Origin: Massilia putida
GTDB taxonomy: Bacteria > Pseudomonadota > Gammaproteobacteria > Burkholderiales > Burkholderiaceae_D
Direction: 5' to 3'
Assembly (NCBI RefSeq): GCF_001941825.1
Contig: NZ_CP019036.1
Coordinates: 1-64,000 of the forward strand
Length of the DNA stretch: 64,000 nt
The position numbers and the translations under genes are program-made. Positions 33,550 to 40,637 of the stretch are shown here, in pieces (the first letter of the stretch is position 1; every line of letters begins with the position of its first letter). The notes beneath the pieces were generated by a model that ran no database searches, was not told the DNA's origin, and saw nothing but the letters and a program-made list of their open reading frames with translations.

Positions 33550-34719
33550 CTAATGTCTTTGGGAAACGCCGCGGCCGAGCATTCCGATGCCGAAGCAATC
33601 GGTACGGTGCATCATGTTCTTCCGGGCCATCTCGTCGTTCATCCACAATGCCAAGTGAGCCTTCATGACGCGGGTAAGCACTGGCGGGAACAGGGCCATC
33701 AAGAACATGACCGGATAGGACGCAGGCAAGGCCAATGCCTCCTTCGACATCGTAAGTTGATAGTAGGGTTTGCGGACGTACAAGTGATGCTGGCCGTGGA
33801 ATGAATTGTTGAGAGTAATGCACGCCTGAATCCAGCAGCCCTCTTCCCATGAAAAGCCATGATCGCCTAGCTCTGGCGTCATCTTTTCGGACAGTCCCCA
33901 ATGCTGGAGGTAAGTGATCGCCTGTACGGCGAACGCTGTTGCGACCACCTCAAACACATACACCCCCAGGGCTACAGGGCCGCCGATCGCATAGAAAAGG
34001 CACGCGACCAGGACAGGGATTAGGGCAGTCCAGTACACACGGTTATGGGCTTTGCTCAAGCCGTTCCGGCGCAGGCGCGCGCACTCGAAGTCCAGCGCCG
34101 ATCGAATCGTCTCCAAGTAACGATTCCAGCTGTACCCGTAGATCGACTGGCCAGGTCGGGCCACGTCCGCGCTGTGATAGTGGCCCGTACGCTCATGGTG
34201 GCTAAAGTGTTCTTCATACAGCTGAAAATAGCCGACCGAAGCCGCCAGGACGCGCCCTAGCCGGCGATCAAGCGGGCTATCGACAGTGTGTATCAACTCA
34301 TGCGCAACGCAGGTGGCCAGGGCGAAAACGGTCCAGAGGGACAACGCAAAGCCGGCGATCGAGCCGTGTATTCTCGGAACCGCCACGAAAGTCCAAGCAG
34401 TCCAAGGCAAGAGGATCGCAAACGTCAGGCAGTAGAGTCTTGGCAGGCTACGGAGATAGCCGCGCACCAGGGGGCTAATCTGCTTCGGATTCGGTGGCGA
34501 CAGATCATTGCCGATCAGGTAGCGGAGCAGCGGCAGGCCGGCGAAGAAGAACAGCAGGACAAGCCAAGGTAGGCCGATATGGACGCTCACTACCAAGAGA
34601 ATTTGCGGTAGCAAGACGAGCGAATAGCCCGCATTCTTTATGGACGTGCTACGGACCCCCACGACGTATCCTTTCGTATGACTTGCCGGCCTCCAGATCG
34701 GCAACGTCCGGGGCGGCAC
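33550..34719 (-). CDS. AlkB-like membrane di-iron oxygenase
   Basis: Up to 389 residues with about six membrane segments. It shows the His boxes of the alkane hydroxylase/desaturase superfamily: HELIH (140-144), HFSHHERTGHYH (171-182), LQHWG (271-275) and NSFHGQHH (305-312). These bind two irons and activate O2. The order and the LQHxG and NSxHxxHH boxes are those of AlkB rather than of acyl-lipid desaturases. No rubredoxin gene is in the window. The GTG at 34719 overlaps the LuxR gene stop as TAGTG; a GTG at 34662 with AAGGA upstream is a better-placed alternative. The substrate is unknown. Confidence 0.8.
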   Translation of the reverse strand: MPPRTLPIWRPASHTKGYVVGVRSTSIKNAGYSLVLLPQILLVVSVHIGLPWLVLLFFFAGLPLLRYLIGNDLSPPNPKQISPLVRGYLRSLPRLYCLTFAILLPWTAWTFVAVPRIHGSIAGFALSLWTVFALATCVAHELIHTVDSPLDRRLGRVLAASVGYFQLYEEHFSHHERTGHYHSADVARPGQSIYGYSWNRYLETIRSALDFECARLRRNGLSKAHNRVYWTALIPVLVACLFYAIGGPVALGVYVFEVVATAFAVQAITYLQHWGLSEKMTPELGDHGFSWEEGCWIQACITLNNSFHGQHHLYVRKPYYQLTMSKEALALPASYPVMFLMALFPPVLTRVMKAHLALWMNDEMARKNMMHRTDCFGIGMLGRGVSQRH

Positions 34720-35468
34720 TATTCCAGTAAGCCGATCGACTCAGCCACAACGACGGCGTGTTCGATCTTCTCGACGTCTAGTTTCTCCTTGAGCGCTTCC
34801 CACTTCCGGTAGATCACAGACACTTTCACATCGTAGAATGCCGCTATCTCCGAGGCAACCTTTCCTTTGCGGACAAGCTGCAATATCTCGATTTCCTCAT
34901 CAATCAGGCTGTACTTGCGCATTGCCTGTTGCTTCAACCGCGCATTCCACCACTGGAGCAGTTCGTGACCCAAGGCCACGAACTGGCCGCGCTTCCGCCA
35001 TAGCATCGGTTCCCCTTCTTCCGGCGGCAGCTCCGAACCAATGTAGAACAGGCCAAGGCGCTTGTTGCCCATGCTTGTGTGCGTGGGGACCACTAGCCCG
35101 CTGCGAAAGCCCAGCTCCGCGCCAGTGCGCAAGATCTCGACTTGGCCAGGTGTCGCCAGTTTGACCTTGGAACCCAAAATTGGTGCGCTGTTGGAGAGAG
35201 CGTATTCCAGGAAGGGATCGTTCATCTTCCACATACGCTGATTGTAAATATTACACAACTCTTCCCGGCATCCGATGAAGTAGTGAAAGCTCTCATCGGC
35301 CTTGTTCAGTTCAGGTGGCAGTAGTGTCGCGTACACGAACCAGTCGGCGCCCAGGTGGCGAACGACTTCCATAGTCAGGCTGTTCGCATCGTCTTCCGTA
35401 ACACACTGTTCAAGTTCGCAGATGACATCAACCACATCCGCAACTTCGTACCCGCTTCTGTTGTTCAT
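34719..35468 (-). CDS. LuxR-type regulator with autoinducer-binding-like domain
   Basis: A 249-residue protein. Residues about 20-165 fit the acyl-homoserine-lactone-binding fold (WFVYATLLPPELN..., NQRMWKMNDPFLEYALSNSAP, FRSGLVVPTHT). Residues about 185-245 form the LuxR HTH (LIDEEIEILQLVRKGKVASEIAAFYDVKVSVIYRKW). The Trp/Tyr/Asp pattern WFVY...YNQRMW...DPF is close to that of ligand-binding LuxR proteins. No luxI homologue is seen, so it is a LuxR solo. It is directly upstream of the AlkB-like gene and overlaps its start, so it probably controls it in cis or as an operon. Confidence 0.85.
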   Translation of the reverse strand: MNNRSGYEVADVVDVICELEQCVTEDDANSLTMEVVRHLGADWFVYATLLPPELNKADESFHYFIGCREELCNIYNQRMWKMNDPFLEYALSNSAPILGSKVKLATPGQVEILRTGAELGFRSGLVVPTHTSMGNKRLGLFYIGSELPPEEGEPMLWRKRGQFVALGHELLQWWNARLKQQAMRKYSLIDEEIEILQLVRKGKVASEIAAFYDVKVSVIYRKWEALKEKLDVEKIEHAVVVAESIGLLE

Positions 35469-35506
35469 AGCTTTGCCGTTCGCCTGCTAGCCGAACACTA
35501 GAGTTG

Positions 35507-35776
35507 TTAGAGGTCGTCGTCGTCGTCCTCCTGCTGTCGGAATGGTTTGCCACATACCTTACAACACAGGTTTTCGACAACTTCCGCAGGAGGCTTGGCG
35601 TTCCAAGTAAAGACGCTTTCGCCATTACACATTTGACACTCCTTTAGCAAGGCGACAAATGTGTTAGCACAATGTTCACAACGAAAATCATGCAGAACGT
35701 CGTAGTCGAGCAGTTCTAGGATCTCGTCGTCGTACCGATGGCTGCACACAGGGCAGCAGATTGAAATATTGCTCAT
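35507..35776 (-). CDS. Small zinc-ribbon protein with two CxxC pairs on each half
   Basis: An 89-residue protein with four CxxC knuckles: CPVC, CEHC, CQMC and CKVC. Two zinc ribbons are likely. The C-terminus is a run of Asp/Glu (EDDDDDL). No catalytic motif is seen; nucleic-acid or protein binding is plausible. It is separated by 1 base from the small gene upstream and lies 38 bp upstream of the luxR gene, so it probably belongs to the same transcript. Confidence 0.75.
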   Translation of the reverse strand: MSNISICCPVCSHRYDDEILELLDYDVLHDFRCEHCANTFVALLKECQMCNGESVFTWNAKPPAEVVENLCCKVCGKPFRQQEDDDDDL

Positions 35777-35777
35777 G

Positions 35778-36056
35778 CTATTCAGTCCGGGTGAATGTCC
35801 ACGTACCCACTACGATCGTCACTTTTTCGCAGTCGGGGCAAGTTTCTTGAATGAACCCAACGGCGCCCGCCAGTTCGCGCCAGGTCTTGAGTTCGCCACG
35901 CTGCGTAAAGGCTTGAAACCGCCGAGCTGGATTCGCTAGCTCGATGTCGACTTGCCAAAGTCCGGCTTCTTCCGAGTAGATCTTGACCGAGTAGTTGTCG
36001 TGGTTCGCTTGCGCGATCACCTGGATTTCTTTCTTGTTAAGTCCCTGGAGTCCCAT
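35778..36056 (-). CDS. Small protein, paralogue of the first virB-operon gene
   Basis: A 92-residue protein (MGLQGLNKKEIQVIAQANHDN...). It aligns over its length with the product of 31894-32199; the shared motifs are GLWxVxxEL, T-x-RGEL-K-TWR and FIQETC. I chose the ATG at 36056; a TTG at 36101 would extend it by 15 residues. Function unknown. It heads the second minus-strand cluster (this gene, zinc ribbon, luxR, alkB), just as its paralogue heads the virB operon, so the family may act at the start of such operons. Confidence 0.65.
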   Translation of the reverse strand: MGLQGLNKKEIQVIAQANHDNYSVKIYSEEAGLWQVDIELANPARRFQAFTQRGELKTWRELAGAVGFIQETCPDCEKVTIVVGTWTFTRTE

Positions 36057-36289
36057 AGTCGGTCGATGTGATTTTGATAGTAGCCATCGCTTTGGCGGCA
36101 ACTCATTTTACCGGAGCGATACTAAATCTGGCTTTTTCGCATCAATCGCCGCAAATGCGGACCTTACGGCAAGAACGTAACTTCGGGCGCGCGCCTCGAC
36201 TTCCGGCGGAAGTCCTGTACTCCTAGTCCCTATGTCAAATACTGCCAGCCTCGACAGGGCCACACTCTATCCAAATGTCACATCGTCGG

Positions 36290-36605
36290 TGGCCTGCAGG
36301 TGGCCAGGTGCGCCGGCATCGAGCGGCGGCCGGCGCTGGCCACGACCAGGTTGCCGGCGATCGCGCGCAGCTGGTGGACGTCGACGCGATCGAGCAGGGC
36401 CGGCCGGCGCTGGCACCAGGCGGCCGCGATCGGCCTGCAGCTGGCCAGGTGCGCCGGCATCGAGCGGCGGCCGCAGCTGGCCACGACCAGGTTGCCGGCG
36501 ATCGCGCCCGCTGCTGGTGGACGTCGACGTGATCGAGCGGCGCAGGCCGGCGCCGGCGCCAAGCGGCCGCGATCGGCCTGCAGCTGGCCAGCTGCGCCGG
36601 CAGGC
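36290..36605. repeat. GC-rich tandem repeat array, unit about 142 bp
   Basis: Units begin near 36290, 36431 and 36574 (CGGCCTGCAG...), with spacings of 141 and 143 bp; the last is partial. Each unit contains CTGGCCAGGTGCGCCGGCAT, then GGCCACGACCAGGTTGCC, then CAGCTGGTGGACGTCGACG. The array is extremely GC-rich and open in several frames, but I see no gene start. The same unit forms the array at 54190-54480, and a fragment lies at 3850-3882. Confidence 0.85.
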
Positions 36606-36697
36606 AAAATCGATGGCGGCGCTGCTTTTCATTCGGTTTTTATATGATTGTAACTAGAGCGTACCAATTGTTGGTCGCAGCTTGATATGGAGTGACA

Positions 36698-37354
36698 ATG
36701 AGAGTAATCCCACTAGCGTGTGTCGCCGGCATTCTGTTCGCAAATGGCAACGCCCTTGCTCAATCGGCCGGAACCTGGAGCGGTAAGGTTGGTTACAACG
36801 AATTCATGCCCAAGGTTAGCAGCGGTGACATCACTGGTGTTCCGAATGGAAAGGTCGACGTCGGCAACGGTGGCGGGATCTTCGGCAGTGCGATGTACAT
36901 GCTGACCGACCAAGCATCCGTAGAACTTGCTTTCGGCGTTCCGCCGAAGCTCGACATCGAGGGGCGCGGAACTATCGAGAAGGCGGGCAAGATCGCTGAC
37001 ACGAAAGTTTGGTCCCCTATCCTCATGTTTCAGTACCGTTTCGGCGGTACCGATAGCCTGTTCCGTCCGTATGTCGGCCTCGGCGGTACGTACACCAAGT
37101 ACACCAGCGTGACCACCACGCCGATGTTGAGCATGTTGACCAATCCAGGCGGCACTACCACCGCGAGCATCGATAGCGCCTGGGGCTTCGTTGGCCAAGT
37201 CGGGGCGACGTACAAGCTCAGCGATCATTGGTTCCTGGACGGTTCGATCGTTCCGATGCGTCTCAAGACGACCGCCCACCTTTCGACTGGTCAAAGTGTC
37301 GATGTGTCGGTCAATCCGTTGCTGGTCAATCTGGCCGTCGGGTATCGCTTCTGA
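36698..37354 (+). CDS. OmpW-family outer-membrane protein
   Basis: A 218-residue protein with a signal peptide (MRVIPLACVAGILFANGNALAQ). The mature part has alternating beta strands and ends in Phe (VGYRF), the outer-membrane sorting signal. The SVELAFGVPPKLDIEGRG and FRPYVGLGGTYTKY segments match the OmpW family, eight-stranded barrels that pass small hydrophobic compounds. A barrel for hydrophobic molecules fits functionally with the nearby AlkB-like oxygenase, though they are on different strands. The start is the ATG at 36698, with TGGAG upstream. Confidence 0.85.
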   Translation: MRVIPLACVAGILFANGNALAQSAGTWSGKVGYNEFMPKVSSGDITGVPNGKVDVGNGGGIFGSAMYMLTDQASVELAFGVPPKLDIEGRGTIEKAGKIADTKVWSPILMFQYRFGGTDSLFRPYVGLGGTYTKYTSVTTTPMLSMLTNPGGTTTASIDSAWGFVGQVGATYKLSDHWFLDGSIVPMRLKTTAHLSTGQSVDVSVNPLLVNLAVGYRF

Positions 37355-37487
37355 CTTCGACAGTAAGGCATCGTGGCTGCGGCCACGATGACCACACCGT
37401 TGAAAAATTGTCCAGTTGTGCAGGACTAGCACGCAAAAAAACAACAACTTGCTACCTGAAATGCTTTCCGGCTATTATCGTACTACT

Positions 37488-37505
37488 TGTAATACACGTA
37501 TTACA
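37488..37505. promoter_or_regulatory. Palindromic operator upstream of the orphan RHH gene
   Basis: TGTAATACACGTATTACA, with 8-bp arms around a 2-bp centre, 21 bp upstream of the ATG. It has the same geometry as the backbone palindrome but a different sequence. It is likely the site of the RHH protein it precedes. Confidence 0.65.
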
Positions 37506-37526
37506 CCGAAACGTTGGACGGACGAT

Positions 37527-37760
37527 ATGGCTTTTTCGATCAGACTGCAGAAAAACATAGAGGAACGCTTGGAGCGCTTGTCAGCATTGACGAACCGCCC
37601 TAAGAGCTTTTATGTCAACGAAGCCCTGATGCACGGCCGGTCGGTGGCGTTGCTGGAAACGATTTATTTGAGCGAGAAGGACCGCGAGAGCGCGGCCGCT
37701 GAAAGCCTCGGACACGATCTAGGAAGGGAAGACCCAGTACAACAACTGAGCCTTGTATAA
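37527..37760 (+). CDS. Orphan ribbon-helix-helix protein
   Basis: A 77-residue protein starting MAFSIRLQKNIEERLERLSALTNRPKSFYVNEAL, a clear RHH (CopG/RelB-like) domain. The C-terminal half resembles antitoxin tails (LETIYLSEKDRESAAAESL), but no toxin gene follows. A terminator hairpin comes 6 bp after the stop. It probably represses its own gene through the palindrome at 37488-37505, and possibly rep next to it. An antitoxin that lost its toxin is the other reading. Confidence 0.75.
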   Translation: MAFSIRLQKNIEERLERLSALTNRPKSFYVNEALMHGRSVALLETIYLSEKDRESAAAESLGHDLGREDPVQQLSLV

Positions 37761-37766
37761 AGAACA

Positions 37767-37796
37767 AAACCCTCATGCGCCAACATGAGGGTTTTG
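37767..37796 (+). terminator. Rho-independent terminator after the RHH gene
   Basis: AAAACCCTCATG-CGCCAA-CATGAGGGTTTT, a perfect 12-bp stem with a T-run in the 3' arm. It can act in both directions. Confidence 0.85.
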
Positions 37797-37974
37797 GATT
37801 AAAACTTGCGTTAGGACTGTTTGGAGCAGACCCAACAAGCGACTTGGAACGCGCTGTGTTAGGTCCATTCTAAGCATTCCCTTTACGCCTTGCAAGCGGC
37901 ACGTGTGCCGTAACGCCCCCGTTTGACCTTTTCAAACGTAGGTGTTGCGCACGTGCACATGAGGAATGCATGAA
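37797..37974. promoter_or_regulatory. Region upstream of rep with dyads
   Basis: CGTTTGA-CCTTT-TCAAACG is a 7-bp dyad at 37920-37938. Shorter palindromes rich in CACGTG lie at about 37901-37913 and 37949-37959. These may be operators for rep or parts of the replication origin. Confidence 0.45.
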
Positions 37975-39288
37975 ATGCAGCAGCTAAGGCTGGCCCTGCG
38001 CCTGCCATCGGACCATTACGATCTCGTCGCCCCGCACCAGGAGCGCGAGCTGATCGCGTACACGCCGAACCAGGCCAAGAACTGGCACGTGCTCAACCGT
38101 GAGGTTGCACGTGACACGTTGTCGCGCTGGGTCGACCAGCCGGACGTGTACGTGACGCCCAATGAGTTCTTCAATTGGCGCCTCATCAAGAACGCGGCCG
38201 CGTTGAATGCCCTCTACGTCGACATCGACGCTCACGACGGCGAAGACGTCATGTACCAGGTCGAGCTTGCCCTGTCCGCGCTGGAACATGCGCGCATCCC
38301 TGAACCGAATTGCATCGTGTACACCGGCCGCGGTGCTCATCTGTATTGGCTGATCGAGCGCACCGATGCGCGCGCCTTGCCGCGTTGGCAGGCGTGTCAG
38401 CGGCACCTCGTCAAGATCTGCAACGGCGATCGAATGAGCGCGGATGCAACGCGCGTCCTCCGGGTCGTCGGCACCGTGAACAGCAAGGCAGACGGGTTCC
38501 GTGTGCGTGCCGAGCCAATCCACGTCAAGCGGCACGATTTCGACTGGCTGGCCGACCAGATCCTTCCGCACACGCGCGCGGAAATCCGCGACCTGCGCGC
38601 CACGCGCGCGGCCCGCCAGCTGGACTACTTGTCACCAAAGACCCAAGGCAAGCCCTACGGGAGCATCTACGAGCGGTGGGCGCTCGTCTATCGTGATCTG
38701 CACGCGATCGTTGCCCATAACTGGCCAGGTGCGCCAGTTGAAGACGGCCAGCGCGACACCGTGCTTTTCCACATGGCGAACGCACTGTCGTGGTTCACCT
38801 TGTCCGAGGCGTTGGAAGCAGAGGTCGAGTCGGTGGCCAGGCAGATCACGCCAAGCCTGAGTGCCGAGCAGGCCCGCAGCTATTGCAGCAGCGTCGCGCG
38901 CCGTGCGCGGGAGACGGCCGACAGCGGCCGCGAGCAACGCTATCGCTACAAGAGGGAAACGCTGTACGAGCAGCTGGCCCCGCTGATTCCGGACGATCTG
39001 TTGCCGAACCTTCGCGCGATCATCCCGGACGATCTAGCCGCCGATCGCAAGCGCGATCGGGACCGCGAAAGTAAGCGCCGGACACGTGCCGCTGCCGGCG
39101 TCATGGCCAGAGACGACTACATTGCCCAGGGCGAGGAAAAGCGTGACCAGGCACACGTACTGCGCCGGCAGGGCCTGACGGTGCGCGCGATCGCGGAGAC
39201 GATGGGAATTTCTGTCGGCGCAGTGAGCGGATACCTGAAAACTCCCCCGAAGGACGAGCAGTGTTCAAAGTGTGTCGGCCTTGTATAG
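37975..39288 (+). CDS. Plasmid replication protein with primase-like domain
   Basis: About 437 residues. Motifs of an archaeo-eukaryotic primase fold are visible: ALYVDIDAHDG (catalytic acidic pair), GRGAHLYWLIE and RVVGTVNSK. A C-terminal HTH (LRRQGLTVRAIAETMGISVGAVSGYL, about 395-420) could bind the origin. Such Rep proteins start replication and prime synthesis. I prefer the ATG at 37975 because GAGGA lies 9 bases upstream; an ATG at 37966 is too close to it. The position before parA and parB is typical of the replication/partition block. Confidence 0.78.
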   Translation: MQQLRLALRLPSDHYDLVAPHQERELIAYTPNQAKNWHVLNREVARDTLSRWVDQPDVYVTPNEFFNWRLIKNAAALNALYVDIDAHDGEDVMYQVELALSALEHARIPEPNCIVYTGRGAHLYWLIERTDARALPRWQACQRHLVKICNGDRMSADATRVLRVVGTVNSKADGFRVRAEPIHVKRHDFDWLADQILPHTRAEIRDLRATRAARQLDYLSPKTQGKPYGSIYERWALVYRDLHAIVAHNWPGAPVEDGQRDTVLFHMANALSWFTLSEALEAEVESVARQITPSLSAEQARSYCSSVARRARETADSGREQRYRYKRETLYEQLAPLIPDDLLPNLRAIIPDDLAADRKRDRDRESKRRTRAAAGVMARDDYIAQGEEKRDQAHVLRRQGLTVRAIAETMGISVGAVSGYLKTPPKDEQCSKCVGLV

Positions 39289-39389
39289 TGGGCGTAGCCC
39301 TGGCCGGCGGATGCCGGTATGTAGACTATGAATATCTGTTTTGGCCCTCGACGGTTAGTTGCATGTTCAGAGTGCGTCCGCCTTGTATA
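39260..39389. repeat. Imperfect direct repeats at the end of rep
   Basis: A 28-bp imperfect repeat (TGTTCA-A/G-AGTG-T/C-GTC-G/C-GCCTTGTATA) lies at 39260-39287 and 39362-39389. Its core GCCTTGTATA also occurs at 37751-37760, before rep. These may be iterons or shared control sites of the replication region. Confidence 0.5.
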
Positions 39390-39591
39390 CGAACATCGGT
39401 TAGGACACGTGCGCGTGACGATCGGTGTTCGGGTTTTAGATTTTCCGGGGTACCCGGCGTAACGCAGCCGTGCGCGTTTTCCGAAGGAAAATGGGTGCGG
39501 AACCGCGCGAGAGCGCGGAGAATGTCTTGTTGGCGTTTGAGCTTGTGTTGACTTTGCTTGTAGATCGCAGCGAAATTTTGGCCGCGATATT

Positions 39592-39609
39592 TTTTCGCGG
39601 CCGCGAAAA
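39592..39609. promoter_or_regulatory. Backbone palindrome, copy 9, upstream of parA
   Basis: TTTTCGCGGCCGCGAAAA. This copy is a perfect palindrome, because its centre is GC. It is 91 bp upstream of the parA -35 box. Confidence 0.8.
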
Positions 39610-39682
39610 TTGTTATCCTTCGAGTTGTCGAAATGCACCTATCCGACGATGTTTTGACTCATCAATGTGAAGAAACTACGGT

Positions 39683-39728
39683 TTGTCAATCAAAATAGAT
39701 TGACAAAGCTATGAGCGACAGCTATACT
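39683..39728 (+). promoter_or_regulatory. parAB promoter with dyad operator
   Basis: TTGACA (39700-39705) and TATACT (39723-39728) are 17 bp apart. A 9-bp dyad, TTGTCAATC-AAAATA-GATTGACAA (39683-39706), overlaps the -35 box. It is a likely repression site for ParA or the KorA-like protein. Confidence 0.8.
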
Positions 39729-39836
39729 GACTTCGTAGTGATGAAGGCCACTGGCCGATCGTAGCGCTGCGAAACCGGCAACATAGCCGGCACCTAAGAA
39801 TACAAACCATATCAACGTAATCCGATGAGGTCAGTT

Positions 39837-40634
39837 ATGAAAATGAAATCTGTCGCTGTTGCGAACCCCAAGGGCGGGATCGCCAAGAGCGCCGTTTCGG
39901 TGAACCTTGGGCATCAATCGATCGAGCAGGGCAACCGGACGTTGTTGGTGGACTTTGACAAGCAGGGCAGCCTTTCGCTGGCATTTCCGCGTACGGCAGA
40001 TCCCTCAAAGCGATACATCAAGACGGTTGACTTGTTCGGGACGCCGGATGGGCTGGTTGGTGCGGAGCTTGAGTACGTGACTCCTACGGTGGCGATCATT
40101 CGCGCCGAGAAGGAGGACTTCGAGGCATTGAGGGCCTTGGAGCGGGCGCCGGATGATTTCGCAAAGCGGCCGGCGCGCGTGTTGCGCGAACTGTCGGACA
40201 AGTTCGAGGTTGGCGTTTTCGATACACCAGGTGTTATCGGGGTGCCTCTGCTGGCCGCGTTGACGGCGGCTGATGCGGTCGTGTGTCCGCTGGCCCTCGG
40301 CCTGTTTGAGACGGATGGCCTGGCGCAGCTCTGGCAGATCATTCGCCAGGTGAAATCCGGCGGCTTCAATCCGAAGTTGCGCATGATCGGCATGTTGCCG
40401 TCCCGCGTGAATACGCGCGACAAGATGGCGATGGCCGAGTTGGAAAGTCTGCGCAAGCATCCCCAGCTTGGGCCGATCATCTTGCCGTTCATGCTGGCGG
40501 AAAGGGTACCGGTGGCTCGCGCGATCAACATGCGCAAGCCGGTATGGCAGGGTGCGAAAACGGCTTCGCACAAAGCGGCTGGACAGGAATGGAAGCATGC
40601 CTGCAGCCACGTATTGACGAGTTTGGAGGGTTAA
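39837..40634 (+). CDS. parA: ParA-family partition ATPase
   Basis: A 265-residue ATPase. The deviant Walker A motif is NPKGGIAKSAVS (residues 10-21), with signature Lys12 and Lys17; Ala16 replaces the usual Gly. Other motifs are LLVDFDKQGS and VGVFDTPGVIG. ParA moves plasmid copies along the nucleoid together with ParB. The start is the ATG at 39837, with GAGG 7 bases upstream. It is followed after 3 bp by parB. Confidence 0.9.
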   Translation: MKMKSVAVANPKGGIAKSAVSVNLGHQSIEQGNRTLLVDFDKQGSLSLAFPRTADPSKRYIKTVDLFGTPDGLVGAELEYVTPTVAIIRAEKEDFEALRALERAPDDFAKRPARVLRELSDKFEVGVFDTPGVIGVPLLAALTAADAVVCPLALGLFETDGLAQLWQIIRQVKSGGFNPKLRMIGMLPSRVNTRDKMAMAELESLRKHPQLGPIILPFMLAERVPVARAINMRKPVWQGAKTASHKAAGQEWKHACSHVLTSLEG

Positions 40635-40637
40635 ACG

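Larger units (their letters stand above)
39390..39836. other. Intergenic region between rep and parA
   Basis: There is no gene. The region holds a backbone palindrome (39592-39609), a dyad with a strong promoter (39683-39728) and the parA leader. From about 39560 onwards it is AT-rich. The origin of replication could lie here or just before rep. Confidence 0.55.

Noticed and set aside
36290..36605. CRISPR array
   Set aside because: The repeats are about 142 bp, directly adjacent, GC-rich and without unique spacers, and no cas genes are present.
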